A model generated the notes under the pieces. It searched no databases. It saw only the letters and a program-made list of their open reading frames with translations, and had not been told where the DNA came from. Below, one piece after another: positions 26,740 through 35,374 of a stretch of DNA of 64,000 nucleotides. Source of the DNA: Streptomyces sp. NBC_00193 (GTDB lineage: Bacteria > Actinomycetota > Actinomycetes > Streptomycetales > Streptomycetaceae). Location: the NCBI RefSeq assembly GCF_026342735.1, contig NZ_JAPEMM010000001.1, forward strand, positions 930,001 to 994,000. The letters run 5' to 3'. How positions within the stretch are numbered: position 1 is the stretch's first letter; the number at the start of each line of letters is the position of its first letter. The position numbers and the translations under genes were made by a program.

Positions 26740-26916
26740 ATGGAAGAACTCGCATACGTGGCGGGAAAGATCGCCAAGGGAGTCGCGGGCCTGGCCTACG
26801 CCTTCGGTGACACCCTGGTGGGCCTCGGCCCGGACGGGACGAGGCGGGAGCGCGGCAAGAAGCGCGAGGACGAGAAGAAGCACGAGGGCGAGGGCGAGGC
26901 GGACGGGAAGCGCTGA
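26740..26916 (+). CDS. Small 58-residue protein with charged tail
   Basis: ATG at 26740, five bases after GGGGAGG, gives 58 residues: a hydrophobic-amphipathic first half (MEELAYVAGKIAKGVAGLAY) and a very charged second half rich in Lys, Glu and Gly. No family recognised. It ends 18 bases before a long bidirectional hairpin, which supports its being a real gene end. Confidence 0.7.
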   Translation: MEELAYVAGKIAKGVAGLAYAFGDTLVGLGPDGTRRERGKKREDEKKHEGEGEADGKR

Positions 26917-26933
26917 CCACGCCCCCCTCCCCC

Positions 26934-26984
26934 GCACACGCCGAAGGCCCCCTGCGCATCGCGCGGGGGGCCTTCGGCGTGTGC
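26934..26984. terminator. Bidirectional terminator, small gene / ilvE
   Basis: 18-bp perfect stem (26934-26951 with 26967-26984) between convergent genes. Confidence 0.9.
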
Positions 26985-27023
26985 GGACTGCGGGCTCCAG
27001 CCTGCAGGCTCCGACTGCGGGCT

Positions 27024-28109
27024 CTAGCCCAGCTGGTGCATCCAGCCGTGGGTGTCGGCGTTGTGGCCGGTCTGGAGGTCCAGGAGGGCCTTGCGGAGCT
27101 TCATGGTGACCTCGCCGGGCTCACCGTTGCCCTGGGTCCAGTTCGCGCGCTCCGACTTGACGGAGCCGACCGGGGTGATCACAGCGGCCGTACCGCAGGC
27201 GAAGACCTCGGTCAGGGTGCCGTTCTCGTTGTCGCGCTTCCAGTCCTCGGTGGTGATCCGGCCCTCCTCGGCGGTGTAGCCGAGGTCGCGGGCGATGGTG
27301 AGGAGGGAGTCGCGGGTGATGCCGGGGAGGAGCGAGCCGGTGAGCTCGGGGGTGACGATGCGGTCGCCGTACACGAAGTACAGGTTCATCCCGCCCATCT
27401 CCTCGATCCAGCGGTGCTCGACGGCGTCGAGCCAGACCACCTGGTCGCAGCCGTGCTCGGCGGCCTGGGCCTGCGCGACGAGGGACGCCGCGTAGTTGCC
27501 GCCGGTCTTGGCGGCGCCGGTGCCGCCCTTGGCGGCGCGGACGTACTCCTCGGAGAGCCAGACGGAGACGGGCTTGACGCCCCCGGGGAAGTAGGCGCCG
27601 GCGGGCGAGGCGATCACGATGAAGAGGAACTCGTTCGCCGGGCGGACGCCGAGGCCGACCTCCGTGGCGAACATGAAGGGCCGCAGGTAGAGCGAGGCCT
27701 CGCCGGAGTCCGGCACCCAGCCGCGGTCCTGCTTGATCAGCGCGTCACAGGCGGCGATGAACAGCTCGGTCGGCAGCTCCGGCATCGCCATCCGGCGGGC
27801 GGAGGCCTGGAAGCGCTCGGCGTTGGCCTGCGGGCGGAAGGTGGCGACGGTGCCGTCGGGCTGCTTGTAGGCCTTGAGCCCCTCGAAGATCGTCTGCGCG
27901 TAGTGCAGGGTCATGTTCGCCGGGTCCATCGACAGCGGCGCGTACGGGACCAGCTCGGCGTCGTGCCAGCCGCGGCCCTCGGTCCACTTGATCGTGACCA
28001 TGTGGTCGGTGAAGTGGCGGCCGAAGCCGGGGCTGACCAGGATCGCGTCGCGCTCCGCGGCGGACAGGGGGGTCGAGGAGGGCTTCAGCTCGATCGTGGG
28101 CGTCGTCAT
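27024..28109 (-). CDS. ilvE: Branched-chain amino acid aminotransferase
   Basis: PLP enzyme (fold IV) that interconverts Val, Leu, Ile and their 2-oxo acids. 361 residues from ATG 28109. The substrate loop [18 protein letters not shown], the PLP-lysine region [13 protein letters not shown] and the cofactor-binding [18 protein letters not shown] are all present. It is separated from leuB by a terminator, so it has its own promoter in 28110-28280. Confidence 0.96.
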   Translation of the reverse strand: MTTPTIELKPSSTPLSAAERDAILVSPGFGRHFTDHMVTIKWTEGRGWHDAELVPYAPLSMDPANMTLHYAQTIFEGLKAYKQPDGTVATFRPQANAERFQASARRMAMPELPTELFIAACDALIKQDRGWVPDSGEASLYLRPFMFATEVGLGVRPANEFLFIVIASPAGAYFPGGVKPVSVWLSEEYVRAAKGGTGAAKTGGNYAASLVAQAQAAEHGCDQVVWLDAVEHRWIEEMGGMNLYFVYGDRIVTPELTGSLLPGITRDSLLTIARDLGYTAEEGRITTEDWKRDNENGTLTEVFACGTAAVITPVGSVKSERANWTQGNGEPGEVTMKLRKALLDLQTGHNADTHGWMHQLG

Positions 28110-28283
28110 GAGTGCTTGTCCTTCACCGGTTTTGTAGGGCGGACCGCGCTCACGGCGTACTAGGACGTCCGAGCTTCCCCGTATTCCGCGGCCTCGCGTT
28201 CGATTATCGCGCGGGAGGACGCTTCGGTGAAACGGGGTGAATGCGGCCCAGGAGAGATGGTGACACCCGGGGCCGCACAGGAA

Positions 28284-28319
28284 AAGCCGCCGGGTGCGGT
28301 GGTCGCGACCCGGCGGCTT
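28284..28319 (-). terminator. Terminator of leuB
   Basis: 12-bp perfect stem (28284-28295 with 28308-28319), 12-base loop, followed on the minus strand by UUUU. It starts 21 bases after the leuB stop. Confidence 0.85.
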
Positions 28320-28340
28320 CCTGGAGATGGGGCTACCGGG

Positions 28341-29381
28341 TCAGCCGGCTACTCGCGCGGCGAGGGCGTCGCCGATGGCGTCGGTGGAGCGGAAGGTGCC
28401 GTCGCGCTCGGCCAGGTCGGCGGAGACCGCGTCCTCGATGCGGGCGGCCTGGGCCTCGTAGCCGAGGTGGCGCAGCAGGAGGGCGACCGAGAGGATCGTC
28501 GCGGTCGGGTCGGCCTTGCCGGTGCCGGCGATGTCCGGGGCCGAGCCGTGGACGGGCTCGAACATGGACGGGAAGGCGCCGGTCGGGTTGATGTTGCCCG
28601 AGGCGGCCAGGCCGATTCCGCCGGTCACGGCGGCGGCGAGGTCGGTGAGGATGTCACCGAAGAGGTTGTCCGTGACGATGACGTCGAAGCGCTCCGGCTG
28701 GGTGACGAAGAAGATCGTCGCGGCGTCGACGTGCAGGTAGTCGGTGGTGACCTCGGGGTACTCCTGGCCGACCTTGTCGAAGATGTTCTTCCACAGGTGA
28801 CCGGCGTACACGAGCACGTTGTTCTTGTGGACCAGCGTCAGCTTCTTGCGCGGGCGGCCGTTGGCACGCTCGTACGCGTCACGGACCACGCGCTCCACGC
28901 CGTAGGCCGTGTTGAGGCTGACCTCGGTGGCCACCTCGGCCGGGGTGCCGGTGCGCAGGCTGCCGCCGTTGCCGGTGTACGGGCCTTCGGTGCCCTCGCG
29001 GACCACGACGAAGTCGATCTCCGGACGGCCGGCGAGCGGGGTGGCCGTGTTGGGGAAGAGCTTCGACGGGCGCAGGTTGATGAAGTGGTCGAAGGCGAAG
29101 CGGAGCTTCAGCAGCAGACCGCGCTCCAGGACGCCCGACGGGACCGAGGGGTCGCCGATGGCGCCCAGCAGGATCGCGTCGTGGTGCTTGAGGGCTTCGA
29201 GCTCCGCGTCCGGGAGGGTTTCACCGGTGCGGTGCCAGCGCTGGGCGCCGAGGTCGTATTCCTTGGTCTCCAGCTTCACATCCTGGGGCAGGACCGCGGT
29301 AAGGACCTTGAGGCCCTGAGCCACGACTTCCTGGCCGATGCCATCACCGGGGATCACTGCGAGATTGATGCTGGTCGACAT
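28341..29381 (-). CDS. leuB: 3-isopropylmalate dehydrogenase
   Basis: Oxidises and decarboxylates 3-isopropylmalate in leucine synthesis; the same enzyme can serve the citramalate route with CimA. 346 residues from ATG 29381 ([20 protein letters not shown]). Substrate-binding [12 protein letters not shown] and the metal/NAD region [27 protein letters not shown] (quoted across several short motifs: [22 protein letters not shown]) are intact, as is [18 protein letters not shown] lies 12 bases before the ATG. Preceded by a 37-base palindrome that is a likely operator. Confidence 0.96.
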   Translation of the reverse strand: MSTSINLAVIPGDGIGQEVVAQGLKVLTAVLPQDVKLETKEYDLGAQRWHRTGETLPDAELEALKHHDAILLGAIGDPSVPSGVLERGLLLKLRFAFDHFINLRPSKLFPNTATPLAGRPEIDFVVVREGTEGPYTGNGGSLRTGTPAEVATEVSLNTAYGVERVVRDAYERANGRPRKKLTLVHKNNVLVYAGHLWKNIFDKVGQEYPEVTTDYLHVDAATIFFVTQPERFDVIVTDNLFGDILTDLAAAVTGGIGLAASGNINPTGAFPSMFEPVHGSAPDIAGTGKADPTATILSVALLLRHLGYEAQAARIEDAVSADLAERDGTFRSTDAIGDALAARVAG

Positions 29382-29411
29382 GGTGGAACCGTACTCCTTG
29401 TCCCATCCCTC

Positions 29412-29448
29412 AGACATATTGCGTCCACCATGTGGACGCAATATGTCT
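29412..29448. promoter_or_regulatory. 37-base perfect palindrome upstream of leuB
   Basis: Arms AGACATATTGCGTCCAC (29412-29428) and its exact complement (29432-29448) around CAT. It begins 31 bases before the leuB start, between leuB and a small upstream gene. No U tract, moderate GC; more like an operator than a terminator. The IclR-type leucine regulator NdgR/AreB is one candidate binder (inference). Confidence 0.65.
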
Positions 29449-29473
29449 CGGGCCGGGAGTGCTCAGCGGCAGG

Positions 29474-29608
29474 TCAGTGGCCGGTCGAGCCGCCGTTGTC
29501 GCGGCGGTCCAGCGCGCGCTGGAGGGCGGCGGCGGCGTTCTTGCGGTCCGCATCGGCGGAGGCGGAGCGGCGGACGCGGCGGGCGGTGGTGGAGGGGGTG
29601 TGCGTCAT
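29474..29608 (-). CDS. Small basic 44-residue protein upstream of leuB
   Basis: ATG at 29608 stands 9 bases after AAGGAG; 44 residues with RRVRRS near the N terminus, then ADADRKNAAAALQRALDRRD, which should form an amphipathic helix. Codon use is typical for Streptomyces. Function unknown; resembles small basic ORFs that I recall upstream of leuB in other streptomycetes. It may be co-transcribed with leuB or have its own unit. Confidence 0.65.
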   Translation of the reverse strand: MTHTPSTTARRVRRSASADADRKNAAAALQRALDRRDNGGSTGH

Positions 29609-29868
29609 GGTGATCGACTCCTTGAGATCACGGCGCGGCGGGGCCGCGGATGAGGGGTTCCTTCAAGGCGCCGGAAGAGGCGGGGAGCGGTGCGCGGCAG
29701 GGGTTGCCTGCCATGGGGCGCGCGCTCTCGACCGCCATTCGCCGGATCGGCGAGACGTTCGGCTTCTACAACGTAGGCCAGCTCCCGCTGTATGTCTCCG
29801 CAATTACTCGGACTTCCTACTATCTGAGACGCCGAACCACCCGGAAGCCCCTCTCCCGGGCTCCGATT
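29609..29868. other. Intergenic region between LysR gene and the 44-residue gene
   Basis: About 260 bases. The segment 29755-29835 is AT-richer and probably holds the promoter for the minus-strand small gene. Plus-strand frames here run into the antisense of the LysR gene and are not called. Confidence 0.45.
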
Positions 29869-30750
29869 TCAGCCGCTCACGGCGCGAAGTTCCCTGATCA
29901 GAGCCCGTACGGCGAGGGTTGCAGCAGATTCCGGTGTGGTGACGTACCCCACGCGTCTCACGGGCCCCTCCGGACCCAAACCGGTGACGTCCACGGCTCC
30001 GGTCACCTCCCGGAGGGACAGCTCGGGCATGATCGCCATGCCGAGCCCCCGCCCGACCATGGTCAGCACCATCGCGTCGTCCTCCGCCTTGACCGTCGCC
30101 CGCGGGATCCAGTCCTGCGCCAGCCACCAGGTGCGGGTGTAGGAGCCGCAGTTCTCGTCCCAGTCCATCAGCGGCAGCGCCTTCGGGTCGGGGTGTCCGG
30201 CCGGATGCACCAGGGCGTACGCCTCCTCCACGAGCACCCCGCTCAGCAGGCCGGGCGGCAGGCCCTGCGCCACGCCCAGCGTCGCGATGCCGAGGTCCGC
30301 GCGGCCCGCGGCCACCTCCCCGGCCGCGCCGGCGCCGAGCTCGCGCACCACCCGGACCTCGGGGCGGATGCCGGGGTGGCGGGCGGTGAGCCGCTCCAGG
30401 GCCGGGGGCAGCAGGTGCAGGGCCGCGCTGCGGAAGGCGGCGATCCGCAGCACGCCGTCCAGCGCCGCCGGGGCGGCCGCCCCGCCCGCGCCGCGCGCCT
30501 CCGCGCCCATGACCTCGTACAGCCGCAGGATCCGGCGGGCGTGCCCGACGGCCCGCTCCCCCGCCGGGGTGGGCGAGGCGCCGGTGCGGCCGCGCTCGAA
30601 GAGCACCGCGCCGAGCTTGGCCTCGCTGCCGCGCACCGAGTGCGAGACGGCCGACTGGGTGAGGCCGAGCGAGGCGGCCGCGGCGGAGAAGCCGCCGCGC
30701 TCGGCGACGGCCACCAGCACCCGCAGTTCCTGCGGGAGGAGCTCGGCCAC
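29869..30750 (-). CDS. LysR family transcriptional regulator
   Basis: 293 residues. Winged HTH at the N terminus (LRVLVAVAERGGFSAAAASL, GLTQSAVSHSVRGSEAKLGA), then the periplasmic-binding-like effector domain starting near residue 95 (DGVLRIAAFRSAALHLLPPA). Divergent from the oxidoreductase gene at 30851; LysR proteins usually activate the divergent neighbour with a co-inducer. The inverted repeat between them is a probable binding site. Confidence 0.93.
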   Translation of the reverse strand: MAELLPQELRVLVAVAERGGFSAAAASLGLTQSAVSHSVRGSEAKLGAVLFERGRTGASPTPAGERAVGHARRILRLYEVMGAEARGAGGAAAPAALDGVLRIAAFRSAALHLLPPALERLTARHPGIRPEVRVVRELGAGAAGEVAAGRADLGIATLGVAQGLPPGLLSGVLVEEAYALVHPAGHPDPKALPLMDWDENCGSYTRTWWLAQDWIPRATVKAEDDAMVLTMVGRGLGMAIMPELSLREVTGAVDVTGLGPEGPVRRVGYVTTPESAATLAVRALIRELRAVSG

Positions 30751-30778
30751 GGGGCCCTCACCTCGTTCTATGAGCGTC

Positions 30779-30805
30779 GTTCATGGATGTGCGGCTTCCA
30801 TGAAC
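30779..30805. promoter_or_regulatory. Operator between LysR gene and oxidoreductase gene
   Basis: GTTCATGGA (30779-30787) and its exact complement TCCATGAAC (30797-30805) flank 9 bases; a related ATGA half-site lies just upstream (near 30769). Typical of LysR-type sites in divergent promoters. Confidence 0.65.
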
Positions 30806-30850
30806 CAAACCCCCTGCCCGGCCCGGCGATTCCCTCCTAGCGTCCTCGCC

Positions 30851-31876
30851 ATGACCACGAACACCGCCTGCGCCGTCCACCAGATCGCCCGCCCGGCCGG
30901 CTTCCCCGCCGCCTCCGACTTCGCCTACGTCCGCACCCCCGTCCCCGAGCCGCGGCCCGGCACCGCCCTGGTGCAGAACCTGCTGCTCTCCGTGGACCCG
31001 TACCACCGCGGACTGATGGACGGCGGCGAGGGCGGCTTCGAACTCGGCACCCCGCTGGAAGGCCGCTCGGTGGGCCGGGTCATCGCCTCCCGCGACCCCG
31101 GCCTGGCGGAGGGCGACCTGGTCTTCCACCGCGAGGGCTGGCGCACCCACGCCCTCGTCACCCTGGGCGCGGGCGGCACCCGCACGCTGCGCGGCCACGA
31201 GGGCGTCCCGCTGGAGGCGTACCTCTCCATCCTCGGCGGCACCGGCCTGACCGCGTACGCCGCCCTGACCCGCACCGCGGGCCTGCGCGAGGGCGAGGAC
31301 CTCTTCGTCTCGGCCGCGGCCGGCGGGGTCGGCACGGCCACCGGCCACATCGCCCGGCTGCTCGGTGCCCGCCGGATCATCGGCAGCGCGGGTTCGGCGG
31401 CGAAGGTCCGCCACCTCACCGGGGTCCTCGGCTTCGACGCGGCCTTCGACTACCACGACGGGCCGGTCGGCGAGCAGCTCGCACGGGCCGCGGCCGCCAC
31501 GGGGGCGGGCGGCATCGACGTCTACGTGGACAACGTCGGCGGGGACCACCTGGAGGGGGCGATCGACGTGCTGCGCGAGTACGGACGGATCGCCTGGGTC
31601 GGCGGGATCTCGATGTACAACGGCGACCGCTCCCCCGCCGCGCCCCGCAACCTCTTCGAGGTCGTACACAAGTCGCTGCGCCTGGAAGGGGTATTGGTTC
31701 GCAATCACACCAATCTGCAGGACGAGCTGGAGGACTTCCTCGTCCCCCATCTGCGCAGCGGCCGGATCGGTACCGACACCACTGTTGTACAGGGGTTTGA
31801 CCACACGGTGGATGCCTTCCTGGGCATGCTCCGAGGGGACAATCTGGGCAAGATGCTCGTACGGGTCGACGGCTGA
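30851..31876 (+). CDS. NADP-dependent oxidoreductase (MDR, prostaglandin/alkenal reductase-like)
   Basis: 341 residues, ATG 30851. Zinc-free medium-chain reductase of the alkenal/leukotriene B4 reductase branch: NLLLSVDPYHRGLM near residue 48, nucleotide-binding AAAGGVGTATGHIARLLGA, and the DVYVDNVGGDHLEGAI segment. Reduces C=C of enones or quinones with NADPH. Likely induced by the divergent LysR protein. Confidence 0.92.
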   Translation: MTTNTACAVHQIARPAGFPAASDFAYVRTPVPEPRPGTALVQNLLLSVDPYHRGLMDGGEGGFELGTPLEGRSVGRVIASRDPGLAEGDLVFHREGWRTHALVTLGAGGTRTLRGHEGVPLEAYLSILGGTGLTAYAALTRTAGLREGEDLFVSAAAGGVGTATGHIARLLGARRIIGSAGSAAKVRHLTGVLGFDAAFDYHDGPVGEQLARAAAATGAGGIDVYVDNVGGDHLEGAIDVLREYGRIAWVGGISMYNGDRSPAAPRNLFEVVHKSLRLEGVLVRNHTNLQDELEDFLVPHLRSGRIGTDTTVVQGFDHTVDAFLGMLRGDNLGKMLVRVDG

Positions 31877-31892
31877 ATCAGGCCACCCGGAT

Positions 31893-31914
31893 GTTCACCG
31901 ACTTCTTACCGCAC
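31893..31914 (+). promoter_or_regulatory. Candidate PHO box upstream of phospholipase C
   Basis: Two 11-base direct repeats, GTTCACCGACT (31893-31903) and TCTTACCGCAC (31904-31914), fit the Streptomyces PhoP repeat GTTCACC-N4 with three mismatches in the second copy. Located about 80 bases before the phospholipase start. Confidence 0.5.
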
Positions 31915-31995
31915 AGATGTAGACCTTTGGCGCGGCTACCGCCACTCTTGCCGTCAATGTGCCAGCGGGGCACTTGAGTTGGAGGCGAGCAGCCA

Positions 31996-34026
31996 GTGAC
32001 ACCTATCAGCCGCAGAGGATTCGTGGGAATCGGCGCCGGGCTGATGGCAGGGGCGGCCCTGCCCGCGATCGCGCCGACCTCGGCGGCCGCGGCCGCCGCG
32101 TCCGGCACGATCACCGACGTGAAGCACGTGGTGATCCTGATGCAGGAGAACCGCAGCTTCGACCACTACTTCGGCAAGCTGAAGGGTGTCCGCGGCTTCA
32201 GCGACCGCGCGGCCGGCAACATCCCGGGCGGCTGGGGCATGTTCAACCAGCCCAACTGGGGCGGCCGCCAGTACCCGTGGAAGCTCAGCTCCACCCCGCC
32301 GGTGGGCGGGGTCGACGGCGAGACCCTCGCCCAGTGCAACGGCGACCTCCCGCACAGCTGGACCTCGCAGCACGCGGCCTGGAACAAGGGCCGCATGGAC
32401 AACTTCGTCACCGGCGTCGGCAACACCCGCACCCTCGGGTACCTCGACCGCGGCGACATACCGTTCCACTACGGCCTCGCCGACAACTACACGATCTGCG
32501 ACGCCTACTTCTGCTCCACCCTGAGCGCGACCGGCCCCAACCGCACCTTCCTGTGGAGCGGCAAGATCGACGCCTCCAGCAAGGACGGCGGCGACGAGTC
32601 CGGGCTGACCTGGGAGACGTACGCGGAGGCCCTCCAGCGCGCCGGGATGAGCTGGAAGGTCTACCAGAACGCCCAGGACAACTACGGGGACAACGGGCTC
32701 GCCTACTTCAAGAAGTTCACCGACGCCGCCCCCGGCAACCCGCTGTGGGACCGCGGCATGGGCTCCGTCCCCAAGGTCACCGGCTCCACCCCCGACGACA
32801 TCGCCGCCGCCATCCGCGCGGACGTCGTCGCCGGCACCCTCCCGCAGGTCTCCTGGGTCGTGGCGAACGAGGCCTTCTCCGAGCACCCGTACGCCCCGCC
32901 CGGCGACGGCGCGCACTTCGTGGACCTGGTCTACCGCGCGCTCTCGGCCGACCCGGAGGTCTTCGACTCCACCGTCCTCTTCCTCAACTACGACGAGAAC
33001 GACGGCTTCTTCGACCACGTCCCGCCGCCGGTCGCCCCGCCCGGCACCGCCGGCGAGTACATCGACGGCGTCCCGATCGGGCTCGGCTTCCGCGTCCCGA
33101 TGATCGTGATGTCCCCGTGGACCCGCGGCGGCTGGGTGAGCTCCGAGGTCTTCGACCACACCTCCGTCCTGCGCTTCATGGAGAAGTGGACGGCCGCGCT
33201 CGGCACCCCCGCGAACTGTCCGAACATCAGCGCCTGGCGCCGCAAGGTCACCGGCGACCTGACGGGCGTCTTCGACTTCGCGCACCCGGTCTACGGGGTT
33301 CCCGCCGGCCTGCCCTCCACGGCCAAGGTCATCGGCCAGGCGACCTGCGGCCCGCTCCCCAACCCGGTGCCCCAGGACAACGCGCAGCCGGTGCAGGAGG
33401 CCGGGACCCGGCCCGCGCGCGCCCTTCCGTACCAGGTCAACGGGAACCTGGACCGCTTCGAGTTCGGGTCGGGCGGCAAGATCCTGGCCTGGTTCTCGAT
33501 GACGAACGCGGGCGCCGAGGCGAAGCAGGCGGCGCACTTCTCGATCCACCCGCACCAGTACCGGGACACGGCCGCCTGGCAGTACACGGTGGACGCCGGC
33601 GCCACGTCGACGGACTACTTCAACATCGGCACGGGCAGCGGCTCCGGCAAGTACGACATCTCGATGTACGGGCCGAACCGCTTCCTGCGGCGCTTCATCG
33701 GCGACGCGTCGAAGGCGGGGAAGTCGATCGAGGTCGCGTCCCGCTTCGCGGTGGAGCCGGGCACCGGCAAGACGGCGCTCTACCTCAAGATGACGAACGC
33801 CTCGGCCTCGCCGGTCACCTTCACGATCCGCGCGAACGCCTACCGCACGGACGGCCCGTGGACCTACACCGTGCCGGCGAACTCCTCGCGCGAGGACTAC
33901 TTCAACGCCGTCGCCTACAACAACGGCTGGTACGACTTCACGGTCCTCGCCGACTCCGACGGCACCTGGTCGCGCCGCTACACGGGCCACATCGAGACGG
34001 GCGCGCCGAGCATCAGCGGCAGCTAG
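31996..34026 (+). CDS. Tat-secreted phosphocholine-specific phospholipase C
   Basis: 676 residues, GTG at 31996 with GGAGG at 31981-31985. Tat signal SRRGFVGIGAGLMAGAA. The acid-phosphatase/PLC domain starts VKHVVILMQENRSFDHYFG (with the metal-site Glu-Asn) and includes NYDENDGFFDHVPPP and SPWTRGGWVSSEVFDHTS; two C-terminal beta domains (about 470-580 and 590-676, DUF756 type) follow. It releases phosphocholine or similar head groups from lipids outside the cell. A role in phosphate scavenging is suggested by the PHO-like repeats upstream. Confidence 0.93.
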   Translation: MTPISRRGFVGIGAGLMAGAALPAIAPTSAAAAAASGTITDVKHVVILMQENRSFDHYFGKLKGVRGFSDRAAGNIPGGWGMFNQPNWGGRQYPWKLSSTPPVGGVDGETLAQCNGDLPHSWTSQHAAWNKGRMDNFVTGVGNTRTLGYLDRGDIPFHYGLADNYTICDAYFCSTLSATGPNRTFLWSGKIDASSKDGGDESGLTWETYAEALQRAGMSWKVYQNAQDNYGDNGLAYFKKFTDAAPGNPLWDRGMGSVPKVTGSTPDDIAAAIRADVVAGTLPQVSWVVANEAFSEHPYAPPGDGAHFVDLVYRALSADPEVFDSTVLFLNYDENDGFFDHVPPPVAPPGTAGEYIDGVPIGLGFRVPMIVMSPWTRGGWVSSEVFDHTSVLRFMEKWTAALGTPANCPNISAWRRKVTGDLTGVFDFAHPVYGVPAGLPSTAKVIGQATCGPLPNPVPQDNAQPVQEAGTRPARALPYQVNGNLDRFEFGSGGKILAWFSMTNAGAEAKQAAHFSIHPHQYRDTAAWQYTVDAGATSTDYFNIGTGSGSGKYDISMYGPNRFLRRFIGDASKAGKSIEVASRFAVEPGTGKTALYLKMTNASASPVTFTIRANAYRTDGPWTYTVPANSSREDYFNAVAYNNGWYDFTVLADSDGTWSRRYTGHIETGAPSISGS

Positions 34027-34036
34027 CGGACGTCGC

Positions 34037-34420
34037 CTAGAGCACGTCCCCGTCGCGCCAGTCGAAGTACAGCGGCCCGGCGGTGGGATCGAGCAGCACC
34101 CCACCGCCGGGCGGCGCCCACACGTACGTCGCCCCCTCCTCCTCGGGCAGCCGCTCGGGCCCGCCGGGCCCGAGCACCCCGATCCGACCCGGCCACACCG
34201 ACCAGCCGCGGGCGCGGTAGAGCCCGGCCCCCGCCTCCGAGGCCGACAGCGCACCCACTGCGTAGGCCCGCACGACGACCTCCTCCAGGCGGGCCACGAC
34301 CAGCAGCGGGCTCCCCCACCACCCGTATCCGCTATCCGGACATGAAATATCGCCCACCGGCCGGATTGGGCCGACGCGGCTCTGGCGGTCTGGACCATTG
34401 GCTCGGCAGACTCGCCCCAT
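34037..34420 (-). pseudogene. Remnant of a GNAT acetyltransferase, AAC(2')-like C-terminal part
   Basis: The frame from 34345 to the stop at 34037 matches, from memory, the C-terminal third of AAC(2')/GNAT proteins: ALSASEAGAGLYRARGW, GRIGVLGPGGPERLPEEEG and final FDWRDGDVL. The N-terminal acetyl-CoA-binding half is absent; upstream the frame runs into the nitroreductase start region, where a spurious ATG (34420) exists. A deletion that joined a nitroreductase gene to this remnant is the simplest reading. An intact but very short protein cannot be excluded. Confidence 0.65.
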
Positions 34421-35120
34421 GTCTCCCGATACCCAGCAGTGGACCCCGATCCACGGGCAGCCGTACCGCCCCGCCCCCTACCGCCCCGAGCGGATGCCGG
34501 CGCCGGAATCCCTCGCGCGGGCCGCCGAGTTGCGCGAGCGGATGGACGGGCGCAGGACCGTACGCCACTTCTCCACCGACCCGGTGCCCGAGCAGGTGGT
34601 CCGCGACGCCATCGCGTGCGCCGCGACCGCACCCTCCGGGGCGCACCAGCAGCCGTGGACCTTCGTACTGGTCAAGGACCCGGCCGTACGGGAGCAGATC
34701 CGCGCGGCCGCCGAGCAGGAGGAGCAGCTGTCCTACGACGGCCGCCTCGGCGACGAATGGCTCGCGGCCCTGCGCCCCATCGGCACGGACGCCGTGAAGA
34801 CCCACCTCACCGACGCCCCGGCCCTGATCGTGGTCTTCCAGCAGCGCTACTGGCTCGGCGAGGACGGCGCGAAGCACAAGCACTACTACGTCGACGAGTC
34901 GGTCGGCATCGCGGTCGGCATGCTCCTGTCCGCCCTCCACCTCTCCGGCCTGGCCGCCCTGATCCACACACCGAGCCCGATGCGCTTCCTCTCCCACGTC
35001 CTGAACCGCCCCGAGAACGAAAAGGCCTTCGCGGTGATCCCGGTCGGCTACCCGTCGGACGACTGCGAGGTCCCGGACCTGACCCGCAAGTCCCTGGACC
35101 AGGTCATCGTGGAGGTCTAG
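34419..35120 (+). CDS. Nitroreductase family protein
   Basis: ATG at 34419; 233 residues. FMN-binding nitroreductase fold: RRTVRHFSTDPVPEQVVRDA, CAATAPSGAHQQPWTFVLV, and ESVGIAVGMLLSALHLSGLA near the middle, ending VIPVGYPSDDCEVPDL. Resembles the BluB/iodotyrosine deiminase branch. Reduces nitro groups, quinones or halogenated phenols with NAD(P)H and FMN. No clear ribosome site, so it may be read from a leaderless message. Confidence 0.9.
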   Translation: MSPDTQQWTPIHGQPYRPAPYRPERMPAPESLARAAELRERMDGRRTVRHFSTDPVPEQVVRDAIACAATAPSGAHQQPWTFVLVKDPAVREQIRAAAEQEEQLSYDGRLGDEWLAALRPIGTDAVKTHLTDAPALIVVFQQRYWLGEDGAKHKHYYVDESVGIAVGMLLSALHLSGLAALIHTPSPMRFLSHVLNRPENEKAFAVIPVGYPSDDCEVPDLTRKSLDQVIVEV

Positions 35121-35374
35121 GCGGGGCTGTCCGGCCCGGCGGGCGGCGGTCCCGGTTCGCCGGACGGCTGCCCGCCGAGCGCCCCGGCCAGCCGCATCCC
35201 GATCCGCACCCGGTCCTCGGGCGTGCCCGCATCCATGGCTGCCCGCACCTGCCGCAGGATCAGCCAGTCCCGCACCACCTTGGAGACCCCGAGCACGGCG
35301 GCGGTGACGATCGCCGCGGTCAGCACGTGGCCCGCCCCGGGTCGGGCGCGTCTGCTGGTTCCTGGAACCGGCAC
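35117..35374 (-). CDS. Small membrane protein
   Basis: Up to 85 residues from ATG 35374; a GTG at 35326 would give 69 residues and only a 7-base overlap with the upstream gene, which I favour. One hydrophobic segment (LTAAIVTAAVLGVSKVV) followed by a soluble helix and a Pro/Gly tail. No family recognised. Its stop lies inside the stop region of the convergent nitroreductase (4-base overlap). Confidence 0.5.
   Translation of the reverse strand: MPVPGTSRRARPGAGHVLTAAIVTAAVLGVSKVVRDWLILRQVRAAMDAGTPEDRVRIGMRLAGALGGQPSGEPGPPPAGPDSPA

Noticed and set aside
29650..30840. Plus-strand frame covering the LysR gene
   Set aside because: Mostly antisense to the LysR gene; only the first 60 codons are outside it and show no coding bias.
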